NCBI GenBank assembly: GCA_947652115.1
Contig: OX393568.1
Span: 11,131,447 to 11,195,446, forward strand
DNA: 64,000 nt
Direction: 5' to 3'
Source of the DNA: Blastomussa wellsi
Taxonomy: Eukaryota > Cnidaria > Anthozoa > Scleractinia > Plerogyridae
Shown: piece after piece, positions 1 to 7,278 of the stretch
Position numbering within the stretch: position 1 is the first letter of the stretch
Layout of the letters: each line of letters opens with the position of its first letter
The notes under the pieces: generated by a model
Database searches by the model: none
What the model was told of the DNA's origin: nothing
The model's input: the letters and a program-made list of their open reading frames with translations, nothing else
Position numbers and translations under genes: made by a program

Positions 1-1
1 C

Positions 2-574
2 AAACTCTTGACGGAAAGCGCCAACTTGTTCGGGTCGTCTCCCCAGGTCGTACGATACTGTTACGGCGCGTGGCAGGACATATTCCAGGACATGCAGCGA
101 AGAGCCATCAAATTCCACGAAGGCATTCCAGACACGAACGATTTGAAAAAGTGGTTTCCCAAAGGAGGCGTACTGGTGATGGACGATTTGATGGACGAAG
201 GAGGCAGCGACAAACGCGTGCTCGATCTATTCACCAAACACTCTCATCATCAAAACATCACGGTGTTGTACTTGTGTCAAGACATGTCCCCGCCCGGCAA
301 GTACGCCAAGAGCATTTCCAGAAACGCGCATTACGTGGTAGCGTTCAAGAACCCTCGAGACCAATTGGGATTTCGAAACTTGGTGCTTCAAGCGTTTCCC
401 AATAAGTGGAAAGACGTGCACGACATGTACAGACGAGTGACGGACAAACCTTTTGGTTACATGGTCTTGGACTTGCATCCTGCCAGCAGCGACGATCGAC
501 GACGCCTCAGCCACTTGTTAAAAGACAAGGGATACGTGCGATGTTATCAGTTCGAAGAAGACGATGACCCATAA
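2..574 (+). CDS. Packaging ATPase, FtsK/A32-like, C-terminal part (5' end outside window)
   Basis: The frame is open from the left edge, so this is the 3' part of a larger gene; the Walker A motif must lie upstream. Visible are a Walker B strand (GGVLVMDDLMDE), a following beta strand with a sensor-like Gln (QNITVLYLCQDM) and the block SRNAHYVVAFKNPRDQ, which is typical of the genome-packaging ATPases of Polintons, adintoviruses and related double-jelly-roll viruses. The family role is ATP-driven packaging of DNA into the capsid. The stop overlaps the ATG of the next frame by 11 bases, consistent with a compact viral late block. The first TTG in frame is not a credible start. Family assignment is confident; naming the virus group as adintovirus-like rests on the neighbours. 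Confidence 0.85.
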   Translation, partial: KLLTESANLFGSSPQVVRYCYGAWQDIFQDMQRRAIKFHEGIPDTNDLKKWFPKGGVLVMDDLMDEGGSDKRVLDLFTKHSHHQNITVLYLCQDMSPPGKYAKSISRNAHYVVAFKNPRDQLGFRNLVLQAFPNKWKDVHDMYRRVTDKPFGYMVLDLHPASSDDRRRLSHLLKDKGYVRCYQFEEDDDP

Positions 575-908
575 CTATCGTTCTTTCTTCTTGAAGAAAA
601 AGACACCCCCATCCGCGGTTCGTATCGGGAGGCGTCGTAGAGGTGTGTTCGTGAGTTGTTTAAGTAACGCAAAACGAAGCGATTGGACGTACTTTCATCA
701 CGTGCCTGTCCGCGACCGAGGCTATCTGTGATGCAGCTACGCGACGTGTCGTCGTGCAGGTTCCTGCACCGATGCAGGCGACACGGATCGCGACGCCATG
801 ACGCGATTGGTGACGACGTGTAAGACGTGGGAGGACGTGGACGATCTGGTACGAGCATATAACGAGACTTACTTCAGAGAATTGATTCAATCGTTACGCG
901 ATGGCTGA
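564..908 (+). pseudogene. Small basic unknown protein, split by one in-frame TGA
   Basis: The ATG at 564 overlaps the end of the ATPase gene. The frame runs 55 codons to TGA (729-731), then stays open in the same frame through an internal ATG at 798 to a TGA at 906-908, which overlaps the start of the next gene (ATG 901). The first part is Lys/Arg-rich (KKKTPPSAVRIGRRRRG); the last part is acidic and helix-like (WEDVDDLVRAYNETYF). Overlap at both ends with intact neighbours suggests one gene of about 114 codons with a nonsense mutation. Two small separate genes remain possible. I do not recognise the protein. Confidence 0.5.
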
Positions 909-1485
909 GGAAGCGTTACCTTCGGTGGGAGTGGGCAGATCTCCGGACGTACCGTCCATGGGAGACCTCATTCACATGGCGTTAACCATGTCGCCTTTGA
1001 GCCCTCATCCCATCGACACCCTCGATTTGGATCGTTTGGATCCGTCTGCAGTGGATCGTCAACAGTTGCAGGCCATGGACGACATACGAGACCAAGACAT
1101 CATGGCTGGCTTGAGTCCCTCACACGTGGACCAGATGATGCAAAACGCCTACGGCACGCCTGGCGTAGGTTCTCCACCCACACCCGTTTTCTCGACTCCT
1201 TCTCCGGCAGGCGTAGGTACACAACCCGCGAGACCCACGGTCCCGCACAAGAGCCCTCGTAGGCGTCTTCTCTCGAGTAGCAGCAGCAGCATCAGCCCTA
1301 GAAGACCGACGAGAATGAATCAAGACGAATTGCAGCGAATATTGCAACTGTTGTTAAACGATCAAAGTCAATCGGCAGCTGGACGACGCATCGCCGGCAT
1401 CACGACCACCAACACCATCACCACGACCTACAAAGACGGAGGCAGACCGAGCGTGCGACGCACTTTTACGCGAGTGAGCGATTGA
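901..1485 (+). CDS. Ser/Pro-rich unknown virion-block protein
   Basis: This is an intact 194-residue frame with no membrane segment. It has an acidic, helix-prone N-terminal third, a disordered middle rich in Pro, Gly and Ser with a run of serines (about residues 125-132), and a C-terminal Thr-rich basic tail (GITTTNTITTTYKDGGR). A tail of this kind is familiar to me from virus-like Polinton ORFs in animals, but I cannot name a function. The start overlaps the preceding frame by 8 bases and the stop is one base before the next ATG, so it belongs to the same transcription unit as the ATPase. A minor virion or scaffold component is a guess. Confidence 0.7.
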   Translation: MAEEALPSVGVGRSPDVPSMGDLIHMALTMSPLSPHPIDTLDLDRLDPSAVDRQQLQAMDDIRDQDIMAGLSPSHVDQMMQNAYGTPGVGSPPTPVFSTPSPAGVGTQPARPTVPHKSPRRRLLSSSSSSISPRRPTRMNQDELQRILQLLLNDQSQSAAGRRIAGITTTNTITTTYKDGGRPSVRRTFTRVSD

Positions 1486-1486
1486 G

Positions 1487-2014
1487 ATGGAACGACAGGT
1501 CTCACTCTTGAACGGGACCCACGCCAAGTGCCCCTTGGACCGCAAATTATTGTACAAGTTGGACGGACTCTTTGCGTTTTACCATCGTCAATGGTGGTGT
1601 CATCGTCAGATGTTTTACCATTTCAAACTGTGTCACGGTTGTTTGAACGCGTTGGCTTTAATCGTAGTGGCAGCAGGGATCGTCGTGGGTTCCGTGTTGG
1701 AAAACAGTATCCTGATCGCTTGTTTGTCGGCGGCAGGTACCGTGGTCAAGGGATGGAACGATTTCAAAAAGTTTTCGTTCAAAGTCGACATGTGTCGTTT
1801 TGCCTACACCACCTACGACCAGACGTTAATCGAGTTGAGAACCTACGCACGAGGTCTTCCCATGGACGAGTTGGACGGATTCTTGATCAAGATGCAAACC
1901 TTTGACGACACCATCACCGATTTCACACCGCCCGTGTCCGACAAGTGCATGCGAGACTACGAAAAAACATTTCGTTACGATCACGTGGATAAAGGCGAGA
2001 GCACGACGGTGTGA
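1487..2014 (+). CDS. Two-TM SLATT-like membrane protein
   Basis: This is an intact 175-residue frame. Residues about 20-45 form an amphipathic, aromatic helix (FYHRQWWCHRQMFYHF). Two adjacent hydrophobic helices follow (LNALALIVVAAGIVVGSVL, then ILIACLSAAGTVV), and then a long soluble helical region (KKFSFKVDMCRFAYTTYDQT). This is the layout of SLATT-type two-TM effector domains. I also recall similar proteins in adintovirus-like elements, with a conserved C-terminal stretch like LIKMQTFDDTITDFTP. In cellular systems SLATT proteins are predicted pore-forming effectors; the viral role is unknown. Membrane topology is seen directly; the SLATT relationship is inferred from pattern only. Confidence 0.65.
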   Translation: MERQVSLLNGTHAKCPLDRKLLYKLDGLFAFYHRQWWCHRQMFYHFKLCHGCLNALALIVVAAGIVVGSVLENSILIACLSAAGTVVKGWNDFKKFSFKVDMCRFAYTTYDQTLIELRTYARGLPMDELDGFLIKMQTFDDTITDFTPPVSDKCMRDYEKTFRYDHVDKGESTTV

Positions 2015-2029
2015 GAATCAGTTTCGGCA

Positions 2030-2311
2030 ATGAAGGGGAGACGAACAGGTCGTGGTAGAAGAACAACGCGAAAGAGACAAAAAGGAGGACTCTTGCCACT
2101 GGCGGCACTCATTCCAGCTTTGATGGCCGGAGGAAAGGCCATAGCAGCGGGTGCTCTGTCCGGAGCTGCAGGGTACGCTGCGAAAAAAAGATTGGAAGCG
2201 TTAGAAAGAAGAAAAAGAAAACGAACACCCCCCACGCGGTCCCAATTGAGTTCTGGAGCCAAGAAACAGGCAAAAGTCATATCGCGCATCGTAAAAGGCT
2301 TTGCGGGATGA
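2030..2311 (+). CDS. Small basic pX/mu-like core protein
   Basis: This is an intact 93-residue frame. The N-terminus is strongly basic (RRTGRGRRTTRKRQKGG). A hydrophobic Ala/Gly/Leu stretch follows (LLPLAALIPALMAGGKAI, about residues 21-38), then a second basic half. A basic head followed by a GG-preceded hydrophobic helix is the pattern of adenovirus pX-like proteins described in adintoviruses, where they are packaged with DNA or act on membranes. The stop overlaps the next ATG by two bases (ATGA). Composition and position support a virion core or membrane-active role; the exact homology was not tested. Confidence 0.65.
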   Translation: MKGRRTGRGRRTTRKRQKGGLLPLAALIPALMAGGKAIAAGALSGAAGYAAKKRLEALERRKRKRTPPTRSQLSSGAKKQAKVISRIVKGFAG

Positions 2312-2487
2312 CAAGGAGGACTAAGACACGACGTAGAAGACGACAACGAGGCGGTGCATTGCTCGGTATACTCAAGAACGCTGCGACGATCGGGTACAAA
2401 CTCGGAAAGGACAAGAGGTATAAAAGAATGGGTGCCAAGGGTGTAACGGGTAGTTGCAAAAGACGCTCTGCTCCGTGGGAAGTATGA
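2308..2487 (+). CDS. 59-residue basic protein with GG-hydrophobic motif
   Basis: A short frame starts at the ATG of an ATGA overlap with the upstream gene and ends in another ATGA overlap with the downstream gene. The product starts with an Arg/Lys cluster (TRRTKTRRRRRQRGG) followed by ALLGILKNAATIGYKLGK, so it repeats the basic-head plus GG-helix plan of its upstream neighbour at smaller scale. The perfect stop-start coupling on both sides is the main evidence that it is real. It may be a second pX/mu-like peptide, but the function is unproven. Confidence 0.6.
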   Translation: MTRRTKTRRRRRQRGGALLGILKNAATIGYKLGKDKRYKRMGAKGVTGSCKRRSAPWEV

Positions 2488-2813
2488 TGAGACTGTTACG
2501 TAAGGAGAAACGTTTCCTGACGTCCATCCTGAACGAGGCGGACCGGTACAGGCGACAAGACATGTTGATGCACGCCAATGCCGATCAGATCAACGCCGTC
2601 AGCGAAATGGTCTTGAATCTGCTCAAGAGAAACATACTGGTGAGCGAACGAGCGATACAGAAGTTACGACCTCATAAAACAAAACTACGCGAACTGGCCA
2701 AACGCAAACACCCGGTCAAAGGACGACGCGAACAACTGTTGAAGCAACAAGGCAGCGGGTTTTGGAACGGTCTACGCAACGTCTTCAAAGCATGTCACTG
2801 CAAGAGCGGTTAA
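2484..2813 (+). CDS. Small basic helical protein, conserved in Polinton-like viruses
   Basis: The start is placed at ATG 2484, in an ATGA overlap with the previous stop, giving 109 residues; an upstream frame extension exists but overlaps the previous gene. The protein is rich in Lys/Arg and helical throughout: a region INAVSEMVLNLLKRNILVSE, then RAIQKLRPHKTKLRELAKRK, then a C-terminal basic piece with LLKQQGSGFWNGLRNVF. I recall a widespread small ORF of the same architecture in animal adintovirus-like elements (a helix, the L-x-RHK-x-LR-x-LA pattern, then a GG/GS-hydrophobic end). A virion nucleoprotein is plausible. The stop lies inside the next gene, which starts at 2792. Confidence 0.65.
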   Translation: MMRLLRKEKRFLTSILNEADRYRRQDMLMHANADQINAVSEMVLNLLKRNILVSERAIQKLRPHKTKLRELAKRKHPVKGRREQLLKQQGSGFWNGLRNVFKACHCKSG

Positions 2814-3163
2814 AAGGGTGGAAGCAACGCGTGGCCTACCTATTGTCGGAAACGAGAGAGCTACGAGAACGTTTGGAACGCGTGGAAGAAAACAGAGACC
2901 AATGGTATAAAGCGTACCACGATCTACGCCGCCAACACACCTTCTGGAAGTACGCGGACGAACGTTCGTGTCCCGACTGCAGAGTCGTAGCCCAAGGTAA
3001 AACGTGCGAGTTGTGCCAGGAGTGTGCAGATGACGCGAGAAGTGCTCATGATCCCGTCCTCGGAGTTCGACAGATTGACGGATCGCTTCAAGGGCAAGTT
3101 GACACAGAGCACACTATTGAACAAGGCGGCTCGATTGTCTGCCGAGAAACAGTTGTTGGATAA
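2792..3163 (+). CDS. Coiled-coil protein with a Cys-rich zinc-binding motif
   Basis: The ATG at 2792 lies 22 bases inside the preceding gene. Residues about 1-55 form a heptad-like coiled coil (LLSETRELRERLERVEENRD). Two Cys pairs follow, CPDC and, ten residues on, CELC plus a further CxxC-like Cys (CELCQEC), which suggests a small zinc ribbon. After that the frame continues about 45 residues in overlap with the next gene (ATG 3030), so the C-terminal third may be accidental coding in an alternate frame or the result of a lost stop. A role in DNA or protein binding is inferred; I do not know the family name. Confidence 0.6.
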   Translation: MSLQERLKGWKQRVAYLLSETRELRERLERVEENRDQWYKAYHDLRRQHTFWKYADERSCPDCRVVAQGKTCELCQECADDARSAHDPVLGVRQIDGSLQGQVDTEHTIEQGGSIVCRETVVG

Positions 3164-3691
3164 ACACTTACCTCCGGGTCTAGCAGTGAAGAAAACCAAA
3201 CCGATTGCCAAGGAAGTGGGTAAACTCGGCCGACGCATCCGACGAGGACCCGTGACCGTTCGCAGTGCACCCGACGATGACGACGACGACGTACTCTTAA
3301 ATGCCCCCTTGGAAAACATGCTGAAACAAATCGAAAAGCCAACAAGGCGACAGCTGCAGCAGCAACAGCAGCAACACCCGCCGTAGTCGTTAAAAAGGAA
3401 TCCTCGACGCAATCCAAATCAGTTCCACGCAAGAAAACGATCAAACGACAACCTGCCACACCGTCCACGTACCACGCGGAACAAGAACCATAATCGAGAA
3501 AATCGACTTTCAAAGAAAAACTGACAGGTCTGTTCAAGAGGAAGAGAAAAACAGAAGCCGAGCGATTGAAATCGGCACCCGAATGGAAAGATTGGCACAA
3601 AGGCAAGAAACTGAGACGTCCTTTAGAGCCCGAGTATGACGAAACCGACGAAGAAGAAGAAGAGTCGTACGAGGAAGAGGAAGACGACTAG
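3030..3691 (+). pseudogene. Conserved Polinton-virus coiled protein with acidic tail, broken
   Basis: The ATG at 3030 opens a frame with a recognisable N-terminus (VLMIPSSEFDRLTDRFKGK, then a helical basic region with GKLGRRIRRG) that I associate with a common adintovirus/Polinton ORF. The frame ends at 3386, but the neighbouring frame continues the same composition from an AAAAG run near 3334: Ala/Thr-rich linker, Lys-rich segment, TAA at 3491-3493, then another Lys-rich segment and a strongly acidic tail (YDETDEEEEESYEEEEDD) to TAG at 3689. I infer one gene of about 220 codons with a 1-base frameshift and a nonsense codon. The 3' end overlaps the PLA2 gene start. Confidence 0.6.
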
Positions 3692-4001
3692 TGGATGGGG
3701 ATTCGACATCCAGAAATTACTGGCAAAAACCGGCATGGAATTTCATTGGCCCGGATATCAGTTCATGGGACCTGGCACTCATTTGAAAAAGAGACTAAAA
3801 CGAGGCGACAAGGGCATCAATCGTCTGGATCGGATTGCAAGAACCCACGACATCGATTATTCTCGTGCCAAGAACCTACAAGACAAGTGGGCAGCGGACG
3901 CTAAGATGATAAGTGCGATCAACAAGTTACCCGGCAAGAAAACCATGACAGAACGCATCGTGAGACGTATCATGCAAGCCAAGAAAAAACTCAAGTTGTA
4001 A
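3636..4001 (+). CDS. Phospholipase A2-like protein (parvovirus VP1u type)
   Basis: This is an intact 121-residue frame whose ATG lies within the acidic tail of the preceding gene. A basic N-terminus resembling a nuclear signal (KKKKSRTRKRK) is followed by the two hallmark elements of the viral PLA2-like domain: a calcium-loop motif (YQFMGPGTHL, residues 41-50) and the catalytic helix ARTHDIDYS with His71-Asp72 and Tyr75. In parvoviruses and several Polinton-like viruses this domain cleaves phospholipids during particle exit from endosomes. Here it is a stand-alone protein rather than fused to a capsid. It ends just before an AATAAA signal and is the last gene of the + strand block. Confidence 0.85.
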   Translation: MTKPTKKKKSRTRKRKTTSGWGFDIQKLLAKTGMEFHWPGYQFMGPGTHLKKRLKRGDKGINRLDRIARTHDIDYSRAKNLQDKWAADAKMISAINKLPGKKTMTERIVRRIMQAKKKLKL

Positions 4002-4008
4002 ATAACGC

Positions 4009-4014
4009 AATAAA
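4009..4014 (+). terminator. AATAAA polyadenylation signal
   Basis: The hexamer starts 8 bases after the PLA2 stop and is followed by a T-rich stretch. It is the likely 3' end of the + strand late transcript, which runs convergently with the - strand gene ending at 4091. Confidence 0.6.
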
Positions 4015-4090
4015 GTCTTTTATTGTAAACATTCACAATTGTTGTAGTTCGAAAATATTTCCATCGTTTGCAATTAAAAAAAAATGTTCT

Positions 4091-4406
4091 TCAACAATCT
4101 TTCAAAAGTTCTTGGGCCTCATTGATCTTAAGTTCAGTGGCCTCTTGAAGGGTGTGGTTACCCGCGATAATATCGTACTGCGCACCTCTTCCTCCTGACA
4201 GCAGGGCGTTACATTTCTTCAGGAAATAACTCAACTCCCTTCTCATCTTTTCGATTCGTTGGATTTTGTCCTGATATCCCTTCACTTGGACAGTCTTCCC
4301 CAACTCAAGACAAGCGAAGTACGAAAATTGAACTCTCGGGCAGCGTACGTTAGATCAGCGTCACCATTTCCAAACACATAACACAAAGGGGTCTGGGTAT
4401 AGGCAT
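4091..4406 (-). pseudogene. Small unknown protein with Cys-rich start, probably frameshifted
   Basis: The 3' part (about 4091-4355) is open on the - strand and encodes a soluble helical protein (DKIQRIEKMRRELSYFLKK, ending ELLKDC) without its own ATG. Upstream, an ATG at 4406 opens a frame of 18 codons with a CxxC pair (PLCVMCLEM); a shift would join it to the open frame, which begins with NVRCPRVQFSYFACLE. Together the Cys spacing hints at a degenerate RING-like or zinc-binding domain. A TATAAAAG at 4446-4454 lies about 40 bases upstream of the ATG. I do not recognise the family; the frameshift model is an inference. Confidence 0.4.
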
Positions 4407-4445
4407 CTTGCAACAAAAGATTTTGGAGACCGTTTGCACGTCGTT

Positions 4446-4592
4446 CCTTTTATAGGGTATCGCACTCGTACCCATTTTCCACTCGGTACAAAGTTAGGGG
4501 TATGGGCCCCCACCCTATATTTCCGGTTCGTTTTTTTAAAAAAAGGAAAGGTAGAAGAGGCGCGCAATTCAAAACCCAAGTAAAACTTCAAA
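4446..4592. promoter_or_regulatory. Divergent promoter region
   Basis: The region lies between a - strand gene (start near 4406) and a + strand gene (start 4593). On the - strand TATAAAAGG occupies 4446-4454. On the + strand CTATATTT lies near 4515-4522, about 70-75 bases upstream of the ATG, followed by a T7/A7 tract. I read it as a shared early-type promoter. Confidence 0.5.
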
Positions 4593-5129
4593 ATGTGTAC
4601 GATGGAATCTACCGATTTCGAAGTCGTTGTCATTCAGGGCGACAGTTGTTTAACGGTGAAAGAAGAAGACGAACTCCCTTGTACCTGCTCCTTTTGCGGG
4701 GAATGGGTTGACGATCCTTTCCTCATCGCCACGTTGGACCATCATCGGTTCCAGGCAGCCGAGGCCTTAAGAGAGACCATCCGCCAGCAGATCGACTCTG
4801 CCAAAGGCTTACAACCCAATACCACCGTGCACATAACGCTGCAGTCTGAGGCAAACCCTCGTGCCTTGCCGTCCACATCCTTCACGGTGGAGGAGTTCAA
4901 GGATGGCAAGGATGATTTGGGCGCGTATCTCAAGTCCCTAGCAACACTAAATCCGTTCGGGTTCGATGACCAAATCATAATGAAGACCACATTCAGTTTG
5001 TCGGCAGTTTGTCGTGTGGCAGAAAAAGAAGGTCCGCCTGGTGGACCGCGTTGGGTGTGGGCACGTCGAATTTTGGTCGAGGAATGCGCCTCGGAGCGGG
5101 CAGGTCAACCTGCCAGAGGGCTTCCTTGA
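4593..5129 (+). CDS. Unknown protein with CxCxxC motif; C-terminus probably replaced at a junction
   Basis: This is an open frame of 178 codons starting at ATG 4593 (a second ATG lies three codons in). The N-terminal part has a Cys cluster (CTCSFCGEW, about residues 30-38) resembling a half zinc knuckle, then a helical stretch (FQAAEALRETIRQQIDSA) and a beta-type region. From about codon 137 the frame runs antisense across the integrase remnant on the other strand, so the last 40 residues are probably not original and the gene was cut at about 4990-5005. No family recognised. It is transcribed divergently from the small - strand gene and could be an early gene of the left element. Confidence 0.5.
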   Translation: MCTMESTDFEVVVIQGDSCLTVKEEDELPCTCSFCGEWVDDPFLIATLDHHRFQAAEALRETIRQQIDSAKGLQPNTTVHITLQSEANPRALPSTSFTVEEFKDGKDDLGAYLKSLATLNPFGFDDQIIMKTTFSLSAVCRVAEKEGPPGGPRWVWARRILVEECASERAGQPARGLP

Positions 5130-5250
5130 CCTGCCACTTTTTTTGCGGCGTCTTCTGGCACCTTGGCGACCTCGGATAATATTTTGATAGCGGCAATGCC
5201 TTTCCAATATCCCCCGGGCCGTAGTATATCTTTGCGAGTTTGGCATCCAT
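5003..5250 (-). pseudogene. Polinton-type rve integrase, N-terminal fragment
   Basis: The - strand reading begins DAKLAKIYY at 5250. It passes through a segment that is in the right frame only on a neighbouring frame (GGYWKGIAAIKILSEVAKV), and returns to the first frame at LPAPRRIPRPKFDVPTPN and HQADLLFLPHDKL. The QADLL block corresponds to the strand carrying the first catalytic Asp of the DDE/rve core. The sequence then stops abruptly near 5003, so the other two catalytic residues are missing. Two compensating frameshifts and the truncation make it inactive. I recognise the family from cnidarian Polinton-like integrases; not searched. Confidence 0.7.
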
Positions 5251-5273
5251 CGCTATACAGGAGCAAAAAGAGT

Positions 5274-5699
5274 TTAAAGGAACCGGAAGGCTGCGTAGCC
5301 CAGATCGAGCGCCCTGGCGCCCACGAACGCGAGTTCACCCCTTTTCTGCTGCTCGCTTGGCTGATGGAAACCAGAGAACTTGGGCTCTTAGGGAGGTGCC
5401 ATCCGTTCTTCAGGGTGCAGCCTGTTGTAGAGTTTGAAGGCGTAGTCAGTGTTGGTGAAGTTCTGCTTGGCCTCCTCCTTTATTTGCGCGTTTGTCGCAA
5501 TCCAGTCGAGAAGTTTGGTGCGGTCACGCGTGTATGTTGCGTACGCAGCTTTGTACGCCTCGAGAGCTTTATCATGCCGCACTTTTTCTTCTAGTGCTGC
5601 TTTGTCACCACCCCCAAAAGCCCTCGCGAGATAATTACCGCTGATGAAAGCCGCTGCGTTCAACACAGCCCCGCCAACCATAATCGCGACACTTGCCAT
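5274..5699 (-). pseudogene. Conserved Polinton small membrane/coiled protein, one nonsense codon
   Basis: ATG at 5699 opens ASVAIMVGGAVLNAAAFISG, a hydrophobic N-terminal helix, then a Lys/Glu helical region (LEEKVRHDKALEAYKAAYA) and LLDWIATNAQIKEEAKQNF. The frame meets TAA at 5388-5390 but continues open in the same frame with EPKFSGFHQPSEQQKRGEL and a second hydrophobic helix to TAA at 5274. I recognise it as a conserved companion gene in cnidarian Polintons, where the full protein ends with that second helix. Function unknown. It lies directly upstream of the integrase remnant on the same strand. Confidence 0.7.
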
Positions 5700-5743
5700 T
5701 TTTTTCTTATATATATTTTTTCAAGTGTTGGTTGGAAGGATTT

Positions 5744-5964
5744 TCAGGCGTTGGTGGGAAGGATTTTCTGGTCCTCCGGGTACTTTTTGAGCACAACGCT
5801 CCCCGCCATGACAGCTGTGAACAATGCGTAGTTTTTGATAGAATTAGAAGGGACACCTGTAAAACTTTTCTTGAACGTTTTTTGGCCACCTAGCCTATGC
5901 CAGCAGCGAGGCCGGTAAGGGTGGCGGCATCCATGACGGTATTGACGAGCTTGTTGTCTGACAT
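5744..5964 (-). pseudogene. Conserved Polinton small membrane protein, broken
   Basis: The ATG at 5964 starts SDNKLVNTVMDAATLTGLAAGIG, followed by an in-frame TAG. The reading continues recognisably in the same and then the neighbouring frame after a run of six A (near 5880), with NYALFTAVMAGSVVLKKYPE and EDQKILP, to TGA at 5744. This is a two-helix hydrophobic protein of about 72 residues, which I associate with cnidarian Polintons. At least one nonsense mutation and one frameshift are present. Confidence 0.6.
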
Positions 5965-6070
5965 GTTGGTTATAGATAAGAGAAAAAGTATTTATTTGAA
6001 AATTATTTCTCGCCTTCCACTATTAATCTTATTTTTTGGCCTTCAAGATATTTTTGATCACTAAGCCTAT

Positions 6071-6289
6071 TTAAAAGCTCTTGCACACCTTCCCCTTCCT
6101 CCTCTTCCTCATCTTCGTCCTTTTTTTCTTTCCCACAAACATACGAGGATTTTTGTATAACCAAAAGATAGTTCTAACGCAACTGTTCGTGAATGTCACC
6201 CAAAATAAGCCAATACCTGCAACTGCTGTGCCGTTTATTATTAACTGGTTGAAGCTTGGTACTTTCCACATTTTGTTATACAACAACAT
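6071..6289 (-). CDS. Small basic membrane protein, unknown
   Basis: This is an open frame of 72 codons with ATG at 6289. It has one or two hydrophobic helices (LIINGTAVAGIGLFWVTF, about residues 18-35, then VRTIFWLY) and a very basic C-terminal tail (GKKKRTKMRKRRKGK). It sits between two broken Polinton genes on the same strand with gaps of about 100 and 15 bases. The single-TM-plus-basic-tail design fits the other small membrane proteins of this element. No homology recognised. Confidence 0.45.
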   Translation of the reverse strand: MLLYNKMWKVPSFNQLIINGTAVAGIGLFWVTFTNSCVRTIFWLYKNPRMFVGKKKRTKMRKRRKGKVCKSF

Positions 6290-6305
6290 CAAAATATTCA
6301 GATCT

Positions 6306-6775
6306 CTAGTCCATCAGGCAAATGCCTTTTTGGGTGGCGTTGCAGATGCGGGTGCAGGTGCAGGTGCTTCCGGTGCAGATGCGGGTGCAGGTGCAGGTGC
6401 TTCCGGTGCAGATGCAGATGCAGATGCCGGTGCCAGTGCCTTTCTTAAAAAGGCTTGGATATCTTCTCGCTTGACATAGTTTGTAACAAGAGTAGCGCCG
6501 ATTCCAATAATAGACATCCATTGGTTTGTGCTGAGAACATTTTGAAAACTTTTGGAATCGGGCGGTGGTGCGGTCTCTGGAACCGGCGGAGCAGGTGCAG
6601 ATTGTTTGCAATTAAGGCCTCGGCTAAGGCTTTTTTCTGCGCTTGGCGGCCCAACCGTGTTCTTTCAGCAATCATTTTGCCAGCAGCTACCCGCTTGGGA
6701 TTTTTTGGCAGGCTTTGTTGCCGGAGTTTGTGAAGTTACCTGTTGTACCTATGGTTACTGTTCTTCAGCATAGTT
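6306..6775 (-). pseudogene. Ala/Pro-rich single-TM Polinton protein, frameshifted
   Basis: Recognisable pieces lie in different - strand frames: a Lys-rich start (NPKRVAAGKMIAERTR and RQAQKKALAEA, about 6700-6610), a Pro-rich linker (APAPPVPETAPPPDS), a hydrophobic helix (QWMSIIGIGATLVTNYVKRE, about 6520-6460), an Ala/Pro-rich repeat tail, and a final KGICLMD ending at 6306. The order Lys-rich head, Ala/Pro linker, TM, Pro-rich tail and short hydrophobic-acidic end matches a conserved cnidarian Polinton ORF as I remember it. At least two or three frameshifts are needed. Function unknown. Confidence 0.55.
6350..6425. repeat. 33-bp minisatellite inside the Ala/Pro-rich gene
   Basis: A GATGCGGGTGCAGGTGCAGG-type unit with a GCTTCC insert occurs about twice, plus degenerate hexamers. 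It codes for the Ala/Pro repeat of the - strand gene. Confidence 0.7.
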
Positions 6776-6794
6776 ACTTCCAAACAAAAATATA

Positions 6795-7278
6795 TTTATG
6801 CTCTCTGATTCTAAAAGCTGGATATTTCAGCGGTAGTGCGCAGTATTGGCGGAGCTCTGTTTGCTGGGAGCGGCGAAAATAAGCGACACCTAATTGGTGA
6901 TAATTTGGCCGCGCTTGTGGCGTGGCCGTTTATTCTATTATCGAATATACAAAGTGAGAACCTATAGCGTAACCAAGTAAGCAGTTCCCAGCAAAGGTGA
7001 GGGATTACCCGCAAACTGGGACAAGAAAGATATGACCTAGTCCTGTGGTAGGCAAGGGGAGGAGGAGGGTAGAATCACGCGACTTGATTGTTGTTGGTTA
7101 GGAGCCGCCTGTTCTCCCGAAGTGAGCTTGCGGCAAAAGAGGCCTTTCACAGGGCCTTGTCTTGTTAAGTACGTACCGGTAGATCTAATGTCCCGGATAA
7201 GCGGAAATCCCCCGGCCGGGAGCTGGGAATGATATGAATCAAGCAGCATAAATTCATTTATTATGGTAATAAATTTCC
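6795..7278. repeat. 484-bp repeat, copy 1 of a direct tandem pair
   Basis: This starts with TTTATGCTCTCTGATTC and ends with AATAAATTTCC. The same sequence follows immediately as copy 2. Internal landmarks are GGAGCGGCGAAAATAAGCG, a GGCCGCGCTTGTGGCGTGGCC near-palindrome and AGGCCTTTCACAGGGCCTT. It has no clear A/B box pair and no coding potential I trust. It separates the Ala/Pro-rich gene from the next Polinton gene, so it looks like an interspersed repeat that inserted and then duplicated in tandem. Confidence 0.8.

Noticed and set aside
1..4020. Free prokaryotic phage or plasmid origin for the left block
   Set aside because: The AATAAA signal, PLA2-like gene, pX-like proteins and absence of ribosome-binding sites fit an animal adintovirus-like element; the rest of the window is eukaryotic.
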